In this document: one piece after another, positions 8,282-20,450 of the stretch
Layout of the letters: the number at the start of each line of letters is the position of its first letter
How positions within the stretch are numbered: position 1 is the stretch's first letter
Source: Nitrospira sp.
Lineage (GTDB): Bacteria; Nitrospirota; Nitrospiria; Nitrospirales; Nitrospiraceae
Length of the DNA stretch: 38,483 nucleotides
Reading direction: 5' to 3'
Assembly (NCBI GenBank): GCA_025934915.1
Contig: JAICWG010000017.1
Coordinates: forward strand, 1 to 38,483
Made by a program: the position numbers and the translations under genes
Notes under the pieces: generated by a model
The model's database searches: none
What the model was told of the DNA's origin: nothing
What the model saw: the letters and a program-made list of their open reading frames with translations, nothing else

Positions 8282-8581
8282 ATGGGTACAGTTGAGAAGG
8301 AAAAGAAGAATGTGGCCAAGGGGTTCCAACCATTGGGCGAACGTGTGTTTGTCACGTACACTGAAGAATTGGATCGGACGGCTGGTGGTATTTATGTGCC
8401 GGATTCAGCGAAAGAAAAGCCCCAACGTGGAGTGGTCCAGGCAGTCGGGAAGAAAGTGGAGAACGTCAAAGTCGGTGATCAAGTGCTGTTCGACAAGTAT
8501 TCAGGCAGCAAGCTTCGGATTGAGGATGAAGAGTGCTTGATCCTCAAGGAAGAAGACATCCTCGGCATCTTTACCAGCTAA
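8282..8581 (+). CDS. groES: Co-chaperonin GroES (Hsp10)
   Basis: GroES is the heptameric lid of the GroEL folding chamber. The protein is 99 residues. After a lysine-rich extension (MGTVEKEKKNVAKG) it reads FQPLGERVFVTYTEELDRTA, then GGIYVPDSAKEKPQRGVVQA (mobile loop and its flank), and ends GDQVLFDKYSGSKLRIEDEE followed by ILKEEDILGIF. The ATG follows AGGAGGAGG. groEL starts 67 nt downstream on the same strand. Confidence 0.97.
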   Translation: MGTVEKEKKNVAKGFQPLGERVFVTYTEELDRTAGGIYVPDSAKEKPQRGVVQAVGKKVENVKVGDQVLFDKYSGSKLRIEDEECLILKEEDILGIFTS

Positions 8582-8618
8582 AGTCCAGCTACAAGCAATG
8601 CCGACGAACTAAACTTAA

Positions 8619-10289
<1,671 letters not shown>

Positions 10290-10291
10290 AA

Positions 10292-10325
10292 ACTCAGTGC
10301 TGAGTGCTCAGCGTTGAGTGCTGAG
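10292..10325 (+). repeat. CTCAG/GTGCTGAG near-palindromic repeat cluster
   Basis: Directly after groEL the sequence is built from ACTCAGTGCTGAGTGCTCAG and GTTGAGTGCTGAG. It therefore holds several overlapping copies of GTGCTGAG and its complement CTCAGCAC-like forms. It could fold in alternative hairpins ahead of the terminator. A dispersed intergenic repeat is likely, but only one copy is in the window. Confidence 0.4.
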
Positions 10326-10339
10326 AATTTGGACATGCG

Positions 10340-10376
10340 AAGGGCCCGGTGGGCAACCACCGGGCCCTTTGTGTTT
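10340..10376 (+). terminator. Rho-independent terminator after groEL
   Basis: AAGGGCCCGGTGG (10340-10352) pairs perfectly with CCACCGGGCCCTT (10357-10369) across the 4 nt loop GCAA, followed by TTGTGTTTT. This is a strong 13 bp stem ending the groES-groEL transcript. It lies between convergent groEL and the TolC-type gene and may also serve the latter, though the T-run on that side is short. Confidence 0.9.
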
Positions 10377-10481
10377 TAAGAGCTTCTCATTGCGCTGAGA
10401 ACCTGCCGAGCCGGTGCACATGATCTCTTCGTTGTATCGAGACGTGCCGGTCGATGCATTGCCATGAGAATGGCCACATCA

Positions 10482-11906
10482 TTAAGACCCTTGGCGGGAA
10501 GCGCGGAGTTGCGCAAGAAACGGTTGGAGGTCTCCCCGTGCCCCTGAGAGTCCCAACAGTGCACGCCACACGCCAAGCCGGGCGAGCGCGTCGTCGATAC
10601 TGGCCTGGACGAGCAATTGCTGGGCTTCGGCAACTTCGACGACCGTCGCAAGCCCGGCGCGATAGCGGGCTCTGGTCTGCGTCTCGGTGTCCTGCGACGC
10701 AGATAGTTGGATGGGAGTGTTGTCCGCCACGCGCCGCGCTGCCTTGACTATCTCGACGGCTTTGGCATGTTTCCCTGTTAATGCCTGAAGCGCCTGGTCG
10801 TAAGCGGCGCGTTCCGCCTGTTCATTATGGTGTTCGATAGAACGCTTGGAGCGAATGGAGGCGAAGTCGAAGAGCGAAAAGGTGACCGTCCCTCCACCCG
10901 CCCAATTGGGAACATCGGGGAATAATGCGCTGGCCCCAGCAGTTCTGTTTCCTTGGTTGTCCCAACCGCTGCCTCGGCTGGAGAATGCGGCCTGCAGCTC
11001 AAATCGCGGAACCCACGCATAGTCGTAAGCTTCCTTCCGCTTGCGGAACACATCTGCAGTTGCCGACTGAGCAATGGCGAGTGGATGGGCCCAGGGAGCC
11101 GGCTCGGGCAATGGGGTGAATGCCGGCCGCTGAAGCAAGGGGCTCAGCTGCACCTCAATGCGCTCACCGGCGACTCCAAGCGTCTCCGCGAGCATCGCTC
11201 GTGCGACCTCGCGCGCCTGTTCTGCCTGAATGAGCTGGGTACGGGCCATCGCTTCTTCGGCTTTCGCCCGACTGGCATCCACACCCGGCCGTAGTTTGCT
11301 CTTCACGAGGACGGCGACCGACTCTGCAAACACGCGCCGGCGTTCCAGGTTCGCTTGCATCACTTCCACGGCTTGTTCCGCCATACCCAGCGTAAAAAAT
11401 GCCTCGCCGACCCCCAGGCCCACATCCAATTTTGTTAAATTCACGCCGGCCGCGCTTTGTCGCTCGACAGCTCGCGCCGTTTCAACATTCGCCGCGCGCA
11501 ATCCGAAATCGAAAGGTTCCCACCCGGCCACCACACCGCCGGCACTTCCCCATGCCCCGGCATAGGACTTCCGCGCAAGATCCGGACCGGTTACCGCAAG
11601 AGTGAAGGGATTCTCAAAGAAGACCCCTGAGAGATTATTAAATGTGGCATTATTGGCTTGGTATCCGATGTCCACCCTCGGCAGGTAGGCGGTTCGTGTC
11701 AGATCAATGCCCGACTTCGCGGCAGATACACGGGCAAGCGAAGCTCGGACGGAGGGATAGTGATCAATCCCGAATTGAATCGCTTGGTCGAGCGTAAGAG
11801 AAGAAGAAGGCAGTTTTGCAGTTTGCCCATACCCAATGCGGGACCCTTCAGTGAAATCCATCATCAACATAATCAAGAGAATCCAGACGATCGCCGGCTG
11901 GAACAT
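10482..11906 (-). CDS. TolC-family outer-membrane efflux channel
   Basis: The 474-residue protein has a hydrophobic N-terminal signal (FQPAIVWILLIMLMMDF) and the two-repeat OEP layout. SLTLDQAIQFGIDHYPSVRA opens repeat one. Long heptad-rich helices follow (ARAVERQSAAGVNLTKLDVG, later RAKAEEAMARTQLIQAEQAR). The second repeat ends RYRAGLATVVEVAEAQQLLV. Such proteins form trimeric channels through the outer membrane. It is the last gene of the RND operon, 141 nt after the adaptor gene, a gap with no obvious promoter. Substrate cannot be read from the sequence. Confidence 0.92.
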   Translation of the reverse strand: MFQPAIVWILLIMLMMDFTEGSRIGYGQTAKLPSSSLTLDQAIQFGIDHYPSVRASLARVSAAKSGIDLTRTAYLPRVDIGYQANNATFNNLSGVFFENPFTLAVTGPDLARKSYAGAWGSAGGVVAGWEPFDFGLRAANVETARAVERQSAAGVNLTKLDVGLGVGEAFFTLGMAEQAVEVMQANLERRRVFAESVAVLVKSKLRPGVDASRAKAEEAMARTQLIQAEQAREVARAMLAETLGVAGERIEVQLSPLLQRPAFTPLPEPAPWAHPLAIAQSATADVFRKRKEAYDYAWVPRFELQAAFSSRGSGWDNQGNRTAGASALFPDVPNWAGGGTVTFSLFDFASIRSKRSIEHHNEQAERAAYDQALQALTGKHAKAVEIVKAARRVADNTPIQLSASQDTETQTRARYRAGLATVVEVAEAQQLLVQASIDDALARLGVWRALLGLSGARGDLQPFLAQLRASRQGS

Positions 11907-12047
11907 GTCCGCCCTCTCTTTCTCTGCTTACGCTCCGCTGAAGTGCCATGTAAATAAGTCAATCATTATGCCTTCACCGAAGCCTTCTTTAAAGCACCGA
12001 TTCGAGAGCAACCCGAAGCTCAACTCTTGCCCCTACCCGGCAGAACA

Positions 12048-13130
12048 TCAGAATCTCGCCGATCGTGCAACAACCTTTGTTCCTGGTCGCAATTCGTCGG
12101 TTCCGCGTACAACCACGGTATCGCTTGGCTTCAACCCTCCAAAGACTTCCTGGAGATCGCCCATAACCTCTCCTCGCTGGATCGAGACCCATTCCACAGT
12201 CCCATCATCGCTGACCCGAATCACAAATATCTGCTCAGTTGTCGTCACGACCGCGCTGCGAGGCACGAACATGGTGGCGTGTGGCCGACGCACAGGCCAC
12301 TCCACTTCCGCGAACATCCCCGGAGCCAAGCGTTTCTTTTCATTTTCGACGTCCAATTCGACCGGCATCGTCCGAGTCTTAGCATCCACTGACCGTGCAA
12401 TGCGCCTCACCACTCCCGTGAATCGTTCACCGGGATAGGCCGACACCGTGAAGGACACTTCCACGCCTTCGGCGATTTCACCCGCGTTCGCCTCAGGCAC
12501 AGGAACGACGAGTCTCAACCGACCAAGCTGTTCTATACGAAACAGCGGTTTGCCTTGTCCGGGAGTCAGGAGGGCACCGGGATGCACCTGCCGCTCGGTG
12601 ACCCTGCCCTCAAAGGGCGCCGCAATGATCAGGTAATCCTCAATTTCTTTGAACGCGGTGACACGGGCACGATCCGCGTCTAGGGTCTTTTCAGCGACTT
12701 CCAGATCATTCACGGCAATAACTCCGGGAGTTTCGGCCGCTGTGTGCAGATGCCGAAGCGTGATTTGATCGGCGCTCAGTTTCGCCTCCGCTTCCGCCCG
12801 TTGTGCACGCAGTTCCGGCGCGACTAAACGGGCTAGTACCTGCCCCTGCTGGACGTCATCTCCTCGATCAACCCCGATCCAATTGAGAAAAGCGGCAACC
12901 TTGGGATACAGATCGACGGCCAGATACGGCAAGAGTTCACCCGGCAGACGTGCGGTGGTCTGAAGTTGACGAAGTTGAACCGGCACGACGTCCACAGATT
13001 GAGGTCGAGCTACGAGGGTGTTTTGATTGAGCCGTTCTTGCGAGGGCGATGTGGTGCTAAAAATGGTGAGGCCACTGCTGAGTGCGAGGATCAGGACACT
13101 GCCGGCGATCACTTTCATGCGGGTCTGCAT
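12048..13130 (-). CDS. RND efflux periplasmic adaptor (membrane-fusion protein)
   Basis: The 360-residue HlyD/AcrA-type adaptor has an N-terminal membrane anchor (MKVIAGSVLILALSSGLTIF). The lipoyl halves are about 65-110 (VDLYPKVAAFLNWIGVDRGD followed by VQQGQVLARL) and 160-200 (IIAAPFEGRVTERQVHPGAL). A short coiled hairpin lies between them, then beta-barrel (RLVVPVPEANAGEIAEGVEV) and membrane-proximal domains. AGGAGGAACT precedes the ATG. It starts 44 nt after the pump gene. No metal-binding Met/His cluster is visible at the N-terminus, so a CusB-like metal role is not supported by it. Confidence 0.93.
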   Translation of the reverse strand: MQTRMKVIAGSVLILALSSGLTIFSTTSPSQERLNQNTLVARPQSVDVVPVQLRQLQTTARLPGELLPYLAVDLYPKVAAFLNWIGVDRGDDVQQGQVLARLVAPELRAQRAEAEAKLSADQITLRHLHTAAETPGVIAVNDLEVAEKTLDADRARVTAFKEIEDYLIIAAPFEGRVTERQVHPGALLTPGQGKPLFRIEQLGRLRLVVPVPEANAGEIAEGVEVSFTVSAYPGERFTGVVRRIARSVDAKTRTMPVELDVENEKKRLAPGMFAEVEWPVRRPHATMFVPRSAVVTTTEQIFVIRVSDDGTVEWVSIQRGEVMGDLQEVFGGLKPSDTVVVRGTDELRPGTKVVARSARF

Positions 13131-13174
13131 AGTTCCTCCTGGAGCGGAGACTCGACATTCGACGGCTTGGAAGT

Positions 13175-16100
13175 CTATGCCTCATCGGGCAACAACGACG
13201 TGGCTATCGCAACCCGGCGTCCATGGATGAGTGCAAAGATTTCAGGCAACACCAGCAAGCTGGAGACTGTGGCGGCGAGGAGACCCCCGATCACGGCACG
13301 GCCGAGCGGCGCGGTCTGCTCCCCGCCTTCACCGAGTCCGAGCGCCATGGGAATCATGCCCACAACCATCGCCAGACTGGTCATGAGAATCGGGCGCAGC
13401 CGTTCGCGCGCGCCCTGGATGGCGGCAGCGCCGGAGGAACAACCGGCTCGCCATTGTGCATCAGCAAACGACACCAAAAGAATCGCATTGGCCACTGCCA
13501 CCCCCATCGCCATGATGGCCCCGAGAAACGATTGCACGTTCATGGTTGTTTCGGTCAGGAGCAGCGCCAGCAACACACCGGCGAGAGCAGCCGGCAAACT
13601 GGACACCACGACGGCCGCATTGCGCCATGATTGAAAGGTGCCGACCAGTAGGAGCACGATCACCACGATCGTGAGCAGCAGACCAGTGCGCAATCCAGCC
13701 ATGGTCTCTCGCATGGGCGCAACTTGACCGCGGAGGGTCACCGTTACTCCTTTGGGGAGTGGAGTCAAAGCCGCAATAGCTCCGGTGACACGATCGGCGG
13801 CCCGAGCCAAATCTTCGCCGGCCACATTCGCGGTGATGGTGATCATCCGCTGCATGTTGTAACGGTCATATTCGCCGAGCATCGTGCCCTGGGTCACGCT
13901 GGCAACATCACGCACGTACACCCATGGATTGCCGTTGACCGAGGGCATGACTGGAATATTGCGGACGTCTTCCAAGCCGGCCATTTGCGCTTGCGGAACT
14001 TCGATCTGAATCTGGTAAGCGATGCCCGACGATGGATCAGCCCAATACATCCGCTGAAGAAACCGACTGGAAGATGTGGCCGCGACCAACGAACGTGCCA
14101 CATCTTCAGTCGTGACGCCCAGCTGCCCGGCTCGGAACCGATCCAGATCAATTTCGACGGTCGGATAATCCAATGGTTGCCCGAATTGGAGATCTCGCAG
14201 CGTCGGAAGGTTGCGCAGATTGGCCATCAGCTGCCGGGCAACCGTCATGTTAAGGTCCAAGTTCGGACTTGTGATCGCAATCTCAATCGGGGTAGGAATT
14301 CCGAGACTAAGAACTTCGCTCACGAGATCTCCTGCCTCAAACGAATAATGCGTCCCTGGAAAACGCTCGGGCAGCTTACGACGCAGGCGGTCCTTCAGGT
14401 CCTCGACCGAAATCCAGGCATCCCGCTTCAAGGCGACCCTCAAGACCGCCTCATGAGGTCCACTGGTCCATAGGTGCAGCAGGTTGACGGGATAACTGGA
14501 ACCGACAGTCCCGACATATCCAAGGGTGACCCGCACTGTGTCGGTTCCGGCCTCTTGCTGGATCGTGGCGAGCACATCCTTCGCGAGCACTTCCGTTCGT
14601 TCGATCCTTGTCCCATCAGGCGCCCGGAGCCGCACTTGAAATTGCCCGGTATCCACAGTGGGGAAGAGTTCGGTTCCTAGATGCCGGCCCACGACAAGGA
14701 TGACGACCCCTACGAGAATCACATAGCCGATGGCTATAAGTCGGCGGTACGGCAGCAGCACCTCCAGCCATTGGCCGTAATGGATTTTGACTCGCTCAAA
14801 TGTTCCTTCCGATTCCTGTTCGGGCGGCCGTCGGCCAAGCAGCCAGACGGCCATAATCGGGACGAAGGTGCTGGAGAGGAAATACGAGGCCACCATGGCA
14901 AACCCGACCGCTAAGGCCAGTGGGACGAACAAGGCACGGCCAACTCCTACCATGAACAAAGACGGGATGAACACAGCTAAGACGGCGAGCATGGACACGA
15001 AACGCGGCGCGATCGTTTCGACGGCCGAGTCAATTACGGCGCGAGCCGTGGAAACAGTCTTTCCGAGATGGGCATGGATACTCTCAATGGCGACCGTCGA
15101 GGCATCAACGAGCACACCTACGGCTAACGCCAATCCTCCCAGTGTCATGATATTGATGGTCTGGCCCATGGCCCACAAGGCGACGACCGATCCCAACAGC
15201 GCAACGGGAATGGTCAGGAGCACGATCAGGCTGCTTCGCCAGCTTCGCAGGAAGATCAAGACCATCAGCCCTGTGAGTACTGACCCCAAGGCGATTTCGA
15301 TACTGAGCGCATTGATCGTATTGATGACATACCCCGACTGATCGAACTCCAACGAAATATCGATATCCTCGGGGATCACAGCCTTGAATCCTGGCAGCGC
15401 GGCTTTCACCCGGTTGATGACGGCCAACGTCGAAGCATCCGACCGTTTGGTTACAGGGATGTAAATCGCGCGCCGACCATTGAAGAGCGCGTAGCCGGTC
15501 AAGATGTCGGAACCATTTTCGACCCATCCGACGTCGCGGAGATACACGGTGGGTCCGGCACCTGTTCGGATGGGAAGCTGCCGAAACTCCTGAATGTCCG
15601 CGACGACAGAATTGAGCGCCGTGATCGTCATCAAGTCCTGAATCCGTACATTGCCGGCCGGCGTGATGACGTTGCCTTTGTTGATCGCTTGGACCACTTC
15701 TTCCGGAGACATCTGATACGCGCGCAGACGCTCGGGATCGATGTGGATCACGACGGTACGGGCGTTCCCGCCAAAAGGCGGCGGGGCGGAGACGCCAGGC
15801 AGCGTGGCAAAGAGCGGACGCACACGAAACAATGCCAAATCTTGTACTTCGCCGGTGCTGCGCGTCTCGCTGTGGAACACCAGATACCCAACGGGCGCGC
15901 TACCGGCATCGTAGCGGATGATGTCCGGAGGTAATGTGCCGGGAGGCATAAAGGCGCGCGATCGGTCGATGTAGGCCACCGTCTGCGCCAATGCCTGGTT
16001 CATATCGGTGCCCGGATAAAAGAAGAGTTTGATGAGCGCGGCGCCTTGAATCGATTTTGACTCGACGTGTTCAATCCCTAGAATGTAGAGGACATGGTAT

Positions 16101-16303
16101 TCATAGAACGAGACCAGATATGCCTCCATTTGGGATGGTGCCATTCCGCCATACGGCTGGATGACATAAATGGCGGGCAATCCGAGGTCGGGAAAGATGT
16201 CGATGGGCATGCTGGACAGGGCGAGGACGGCACAGAGCGCTACCGCGACGATGACCACAATGATGGTCACAGGACGACGCAAGGCAGAAAAAAGAATCCA
16301 CAT
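13175..16303 (-). CDS. RND efflux pump, inner-membrane subunit (AcrB/CusA superfamily)
   Basis: The 1042-residue proton-driven exporter has the duplicated 6+6 helix plan: TM1 at about 9-29, then a large periplasmic loop, then helices from about 335. The TM4 motif reads [18 protein letters not shown] with a single acidic residue, Asp400, where AcrB has Asp-Asp and CusA has Asp-Ala. In this respect it resembles the metal-efflux branch, but the substrate is uncertain. It is the first structural gene of the operon (pump, adaptor, channel); adaptor-first is more common. A sigma-54 promoter match lies 43-58 nt before the ATG. Confidence 0.94.
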   Translation of the reverse strand: MWILFSALRRPVTIIVVIVAVALCAVLALSSMPIDIFPDLGLPAIYVIQPYGGMAPSQMEAYLVSFYEYHVLYILGIEHVESKSIQGAALIKLFFYPGTDMNQALAQTVAYIDRSRAFMPPGTLPPDIIRYDAGSAPVGYLVFHSETRSTGEVQDLALFRVRPLFATLPGVSAPPPFGGNARTVVIHIDPERLRAYQMSPEEVVQAINKGNVITPAGNVRIQDLMTITALNSVVADIQEFRQLPIRTGAGPTVYLRDVGWVENGSDILTGYALFNGRRAIYIPVTKRSDASTLAVINRVKAALPGFKAVIPEDIDISLEFDQSGYVINTINALSIEIALGSVLTGLMVLIFLRSWRSSLIVLLTIPVALLGSVVALWAMGQTINIMTLGGLALAVGVLVDASTVAIESIHAHLGKTVSTARAVIDSAVETIAPRFVSMLAVLAVFIPSLFMVGVGRALFVPLALAVGFAMVASYFLSSTFVPIMAVWLLGRRPPEQESEGTFERVKIHYGQWLEVLLPYRRLIAIGYVILVGVVILVVGRHLGTELFPTVDTGQFQVRLRAPDGTRIERTEVLAKDVLATIQQEAGTDTVRVTLGYVGTVGSSYPVNLLHLWTSGPHEAVLRVALKRDAWISVEDLKDRLRRKLPERFPGTHYSFEAGDLVSEVLSLGIPTPIEIAITSPNLDLNMTVARQLMANLRNLPTLRDLQFGQPLDYPTVEIDLDRFRAGQLGVTTEDVARSLVAATSSSRFLQRMYWADPSSGIAYQIQIEVPQAQMAGLEDVRNIPVMPSVNGNPWVYVRDVASVTQGTMLGEYDRYNMQRMITITANVAGEDLARAADRVTGAIAALTPLPKGVTVTLRGQVAPMRETMAGLRTGLLLTIVVIVLLLVGTFQSWRNAAVVVSSLPAALAGVLLALLLTETTMNVQSFLGAIMAMGVAVANAILLVSFADAQWRAGCSSGAAAIQGARERLRPILMTSLAMVVGMIPMALGLGEGGEQTAPLGRAVIGGLLAATVSSLLVLPEIFALIHGRRVAIATSLLPDEA

Positions 16304-16345
16304 GATGAGACTCTTTCCGAATTCAGTGATTCAAAAGACAGACGG

Positions 16346-16361
16346 AGCAAGCAATGGACCA
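16346..16361 (-). promoter_or_regulatory. Sigma-54 (-24/-12) promoter of the RND operon
   Basis: The minus strand reads TGGTCCATTGCTTGCT. Against TGGCACGNNNNTTGCW it keeps TGG, one C, and all of TTGCT, with the GG and GC dinucleotides exactly 10 nt apart. It ends 42 nt before the pump ATG. The regulator encoded upstream has the GAFTGA loop needed to activate sigma-54 polymerase, so the match is biologically sensible. Confidence 0.7.
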
Positions 16362-16575
16362 TGAGGCGGCTCGCGACAGCAGGAGATTGAGTCTGGTCCG
16401 CTTAATTACGAAGGACGCCGCGAACCTCTGAATTGTTAAGAGTTGTTCGTCCGCAGGAGGTCGAGACAGGCGACACAGGCTGGAGCAAGGAGAAACAGCT
16501 GCACCTCTGTTGTCAGGAGTTTGACCTGGCGGGATGAGAAGAAATCCCCCGGGGTGAGGGAATTCCTCTCAGAAG

Positions 16576-17964
16576 TCAGACTTTTCGTATGAGGCCGTAC
16601 TCACGGATCTTGTCGAAGAGTTGCCGTCGGCTGATGCTCAATAGATGGGCGGCCTGCGTACGATTCCATGCCGTATGATTCAGGGCTTCCTGAATTACGC
16701 GTCGTTCGGTTTCGGCAAGGATTTCCTTGAGATGGAATGCCGATTCGGAAGGCGAAGGTTGAACAGAGCTGGAAGACGGCAATCCGCCGGCCTTGAGATC
16801 CTCCGGCTGGATGAGACGGCCTCTCGTCAAGATGGCCGCCCGGGCCAACACATTTTGCAACTCGCGGATGTTTCCTGACCATGATTGAAGAGAGAGGTGC
16901 TGCACCGCTTCGGAAGAAATCGACAGCTGCGGCCACTTGTATTTTTTCGCCAGCGTCCGGATGATGTGTTCAGCGAGAAAAGGAATGTCCCCACGCCGAG
17001 AACGCAACGGTGGCAGTTCGATTGTGACCACATTCAAACGGTAATACAAATCCTCGCGAAAACGATGTTCGGCGATCAGCGTAGAGAGGTTATGGTTTGT
17101 CGCCGCAATGATCCGAACGTCAACCTGAATCGTCTGTTCACCTCCGACACGCTCGAACTGTCCACTTTGCAACGTGCGGAGAAGTTTAGCTTGCAAGTCG
17201 AGGCCCAGGTCGCCGATTTCGTCCAGAAACAACGTTCCCGCGCTCGCCTGTTCGAACCGCCCGATCCGACGCGTGATCGCGCCGGTAAAGGCCCCGCGTT
17301 CGTGCCCAAAAAACTCGCTCTCCAATAACATCGGGCTGAGCGCGGCGCAATTAACCTTGACGAAAGGCTTCTCTGCACGACCCGAATTGCGATGAATGGC
17401 ATTTGCCACTAGTTCTTTGCCGGTGCCGCTTTCACCGAGGACTAATACTGGTTCATGAGTTGCCGCCACTTTTCCGATGGTTTTAAACACTACAAGCATC
17501 GCAGGACTTTGTCCGATCAGCTCATCGTGGGATGAGTCTGCCTGATCGCCGTGGCTCGTCAATGCCCGCACTTGCGCCACTAAGGTGGTCTGCTCCAGCG
17601 CCCGCCGAACGGTGAAGAGGACCTCGTCAAGATCGAACGGCTTGGTGATATAGTCATAGGCCCCGAGCTTCATCGCTTCGATGGCCGCACTACTTCCTCC
17701 TAAGGCGGTGATGACAATGACCGGCGTATCCTCCAGCCGGTCCTGATGATCGCGCAAGACATCCAAACCTGTGCGTCCCGGCATCTTGAGATCGAGCAGG
17801 ACCAGGGTAATGGAGAGAGCCTCCAGTGCTTTGGCGGCTTCCAGGCCGTCCGCTGCTTCCACGACGTGATATCCCTCCGATTCCATGAGCACATGCAGGT
17901 TTCTGCGAATGACCGGATCATCGTCTGCAATGAGGATCGTGTCTGAGTCGTGCGGTGTCGTCAT
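16576..17964 (-). CDS. NtrC-type sigma-54-dependent response regulator
   Basis: The 462 residues have three domains. The receiver is about 8-125, with the acidic pocket Asp14-Asp16 and phospho-acceptor Asp58 in [10 protein letters not shown]. The AAA+ domain is about 148-385, with Walker A GESGTGKE at 177-184, the sigma-54 contact loop GAFTGA at 224-229, and Walker [11 protein letters not shown] at 243-252. A Fis-type helix-turn-helix is at the end ([20 protein letters not shown] then [13 protein letters not shown]). All key motifs are intact. It starts 5 nt after the kinase gene and faces the pump operon in the same direction, the expected target. Confidence 0.96.
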   Translation of the reverse strand: MTTPHDSDTILIADDDPVIRRNLHVLMESEGYHVVEAADGLEAAKALEALSITLVLLDLKMPGRTGLDVLRDHQDRLEDTPVIVITALGGSSAAIEAMKLGAYDYITKPFDLDEVLFTVRRALEQTTLVAQVRALTSHGDQADSSHDELIGQSPAMLVVFKTIGKVAATHEPVLVLGESGTGKELVANAIHRNSGRAEKPFVKVNCAALSPMLLESEFFGHERGAFTGAITRRIGRFEQASAGTLFLDEIGDLGLDLQAKLLRTLQSGQFERVGGEQTIQVDVRIIAATNHNLSTLIAEHRFREDLYYRLNVVTIELPPLRSRRGDIPFLAEHIIRTLAKKYKWPQLSISSEAVQHLSLQSWSGNIRELQNVLARAAILTRGRLIQPEDLKAGGLPSSSSVQPSPSESAFHLKEILAETERRVIQEALNHTAWNRTQAAHLLSISRRQLFDKIREYGLIRKV

Positions 17965-17969
17965 GGTCT

Positions 17970-19346
17970 CTACCGTTCAGCCGTCGGAAGAATAACTCGG
18001 AACGTCGCGCCCGGATTTGATCGCGTGTCAAGTTCAATTACCCCGCCGTGTTGAAGAACGACCTCGCGACACAATGCCAGTCCCAGACCCGTTCCTTCTG
18101 GACGAGTGGTAAAAAATGGTTCAAACAGATGCTCCTGATCTTTGGATGAAATGCCGGAGCCGGTGTCTGTGATGGTGATCTCCACAGTCCGTGCCTGTTT
18201 TTGTTCGCCCGTACGGCAATGGAGGCGGCCTCCGTTCGGCATGGCCTGAAGCGCATTGGTGGCTAGGTTCAACAGGGCTTGGCGTAACGCGGTCGGAGAT
18301 CCCAGTACCGGCGGCAAATCCCGCTCCAGATCCAGCTCAAGTCTCACGCCTTGAACACTAGCCTGGGCTTCCAGCAGTTTGAATGTCTCCGCCACCAACT
18401 CGTTCATCTGAATCGGCCGCCGTTCCGCATGTTCGACCCTCGCAAAATGCAAGAGGCGAGTGAGAATCTCGTTGAGGCGTTCTGTTGCCTGCAGGACCGC
18501 GTCAACGGAGCCCATGATATGGGCCTGATCGGGAAACCGTTGCCAGAGCTGAATGGTCGAGCGGATGCCTGCCAAGGGGTTTCGTATCTCATGCGCCAAC
18601 CCAGCGAGCATTTTCCCGAGCGACGCAAGCTGTTCAGATCGGCGCAATTCTTCCTTGAGTCTTTCCTGCGTAGATCGTTGTCGTGCCAGCGATTGACTGA
18701 GCGTGAACGTCAGGACCAATGCCAGTGCCAGACCCGCTAATGCGAGACCGACGGACAGTTCATATCGATGAAGTTGGCTTTGCAGTTGTTCCGGTCCTGT
18801 GAGGCGAATCATCCCCCAGGTCGCAGCGCGCGCAGGACGCTCGGAGCCGATCGCCTCCGTGACGATCATGACACGACTGGGGCCCACATCCCGTACAGTG
18901 AAGAGTGGGGTTTGTTCCGAGAGGCTTTGTTGAGCTTGTTGCCGAATCAACGGCGCTTCCAAGGGCGGCGGATCGGTCCTAGACGGTTCTGAAGGATGCA
19001 TAACGCCGGCGGTAGGAAAGCTATAGCCACTAAACCGATTCGCATCGCGCAAATAAAAACCGCCTTCTATACCGGGGAAGGTAGTGAGAACTTGATTTGC
19101 AGCTGAGGCTAAGGACTGATGCAATTCCTCCAGCTGTTCTGGATTTTGCCGTGAGAACGATCGAATTGCTGAGGCCGCAGATTCAGCCATGAGGCGGCTG
19201 GCTTCCTGCAGAGAGGTGCGAACCTCCAACTCTCGTTGCGGAAGCGTCGTAGCAGAATAAGCGTTGTAGAAAAGAGTGCCGATAGACCCGAATAAAAGCG
19301 CGATGATTAACCCGCCTTGCAGACCTGTACTCCAGATTCGCGACAC
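17970..19346 (-). CDS. Membrane sensor histidine kinase
   Basis: The 458-residue kinase has TM1 at about 10-28, a periplasmic sensor of about 170 residues (30-197), and TM2 at about 199-219. The HisKA domain has phospho-acceptor His252 in [13 protein letters not shown]. The ATPase domain has the N box ([14 protein letters not shown]), DTGSGI and [12 protein letters not shown]. The layout resembles ZraS/AtoS-type partners of NtrC-like regulators. The sensor domain has no clear metal-ligand cluster, so the signal is unknown. The start is a GTG with AAGGGTGA just upstream. The regulator follows 5 nt downstream. Confidence 0.94.
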   Translation of the reverse strand: MSRIWSTGLQGGLIIALLFGSIGTLFYNAYSATTLPQRELEVRTSLQEASRLMAESAASAIRSFSRQNPEQLEELHQSLASAANQVLTTFPGIEGGFYLRDANRFSGYSFPTAGVMHPSEPSRTDPPPLEAPLIRQQAQQSLSEQTPLFTVRDVGPSRVMIVTEAIGSERPARAATWGMIRLTGPEQLQSQLHRYELSVGLALAGLALALVLTFTLSQSLARQRSTQERLKEELRRSEQLASLGKMLAGLAHEIRNPLAGIRSTIQLWQRFPDQAHIMGSVDAVLQATERLNEILTRLLHFARVEHAERRPIQMNELVAETFKLLEAQASVQGVRLELDLERDLPPVLGSPTALRQALLNLATNALQAMPNGGRLHCRTGEQKQARTVEITITDTGSGISSKDQEHLFEPFFTTRPEGTGLGLALCREVVLQHGGVIELDTRSNPGATFRVILPTAER

Positions 19347-19389
19347 GGCTCACCCTTATATTTCCAGTTTCGCTGGGCGTCCTTGGAAA

Positions 19390-19405
19390 TGCAAGGCCCA
19401 TGCCC
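19390..19405 (-). promoter_or_regulatory. Sigma-54 (-24/-12) promoter of the kinase-regulator pair
   Basis: The minus strand reads GGGCATGGGCCTTGCA, which fits TGGCACGNNNNTTGCW except at positions 1 and 6. GG and GC have the exact 10 nt gap. It ends 43 nt before the kinase GTG, nearly the same distance as at the pump gene. This suggests the two-component genes are activated by their own regulator. The rest of the 260 bp region up to 19606 holds no gene; CGGGACAGG at 19472-19480 resembles CGAGACAGG at 16462-16470 upstream of the pump. Confidence 0.65.
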
Positions 19406-19606
19406 CGCACGAGTCGCTGAAGTTTCATGAAGACTCATTTCATCCTCACCTAAGATAGTTTTCTGACCTTACGGGACAGGACTGAGTTCGTGTGAAATGA
19501 AACCTAACGTCTTGCGCCCACCTTCAGGAGCGCCGATTTGAGCAAAGAGGAAATCAACCGTCTTCATGATCTCGCCCTCATCTTCTCATATAGGACTCTC
19601 GCTGAA

Positions 19607-20296
19607 TTAGCGCCTTCCGGCCATCCATTCCTTTGTCAGTTGTTGTGCCTCTTGAATTTGAGCAGGTGTCATTCGCTTCGCCAGTTCATCACGAGACTGG
19701 GTTCCCATCGTCTCCCCATTCGTTCCGCCAAGGTTGTACCACTTATAGGCCTGGACCAAGTCCTGCGTCACCCCACGCCCATCCTCATACATGAACCCAA
19801 GTTTTATAGCGGCTAAGCCATTTCCTTGATTCGCGGCCAAAAGAAACCAGAATGCTGCTTCCTCATAATCCTTCCGGCATCCTAGGCCGTTATAATACAA
19901 CGTGCCAAGATTCACTTGTGCATCCGCGCTACCCTGAAGAGCGGTTTTTTCATACCAATGACAGGCCTGAGCAAAGTCCTGAGCTCCCCCCTGCCCATTA
20001 TGGTAGAGCTGGGCCAGGTTATACTGCGCCTGGACCTGACCTTGAGCTGCCGCCTCCTCAAAGAACCGCCTCGCCAATGCATAGTCCTGGACAACCCCAC
20101 GCCCAGTCACATACAGCCACCCGAGATTCACCTGCGCTTGCGCATGCCCCTCTTCAGCCAAAGGCCGCCACTCCCGCACAGCCGTAGCATAGTCCCCTCG
20201 CTTGTACGCATCCAATCCCGACCGATAGTCGGCCCAGACAGGAGTCGCAAGACTCATAGCCGACACCGCAAGAACATTGAGAAGAGTCACGCGCAT
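19607..20296 (-). CDS. Exported Sel1-repeat protein
   Basis: Residues 1-22 form a signal peptide (MRVTLLNVLAVSAMSLATPV then WA). The rest is four to five Sel1-like repeats (SLR) of ~36 residues, for example AQAQVNLGWLYVTGRGVVQD, AQYNLAQLYHNGQGGAQDFA and AAIKLGFMYEDGRGVTQDLV, then a short helical tail. Total length is 229 residues. Such proteins act as periplasmic scaffolds; no specific partner can be named. The start at 20294-20296 was chosen because it begins the signal peptide; a TTG at 20344 would add 16 residues. The ribosome site is weak for both. Confidence 0.85.
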   Translation of the reverse strand: MRVTLLNVLAVSAMSLATPVWADYRSGLDAYKRGDYATAVREWRPLAEEGHAQAQVNLGWLYVTGRGVVQDYALARRFFEEAAAQGQVQAQYNLAQLYHNGQGGAQDFAQACHWYEKTALQGSADAQVNLGTLYYNGLGCRKDYEEAAFWFLLAANQGNGLAAIKLGFMYEDGRGVTQDLVQAYKWYNLGGTNGETMGTQSRDELAKRMTPAQIQEAQQLTKEWMAGRR

Positions 20297-20450
20297 GGGA
20301 ACCGCTTGCTCATGCCGATTGAACAACCTCGTCACCGACGACAACGTTGTACAGCCTATGTTTGTACGATAGTATCAGGCAGCGTCCACAAGACTGCGGA
20401 GGAGATACTTGGAACACATCTTATATGAGAGGCCTGGATACGCGAGCACA

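Noticed and set aside
10292..10325. Short CRISPR-like array after groEL
   Set aside because: The copies are short, overlapping and partly palindromic with no unique spacers; it is a repeat cluster, not CRISPR.
13724..14473. 249-codon plus-strand frame inside the RND pump gene
   Set aside because: Antisense to the pump; no recognisable protein features.
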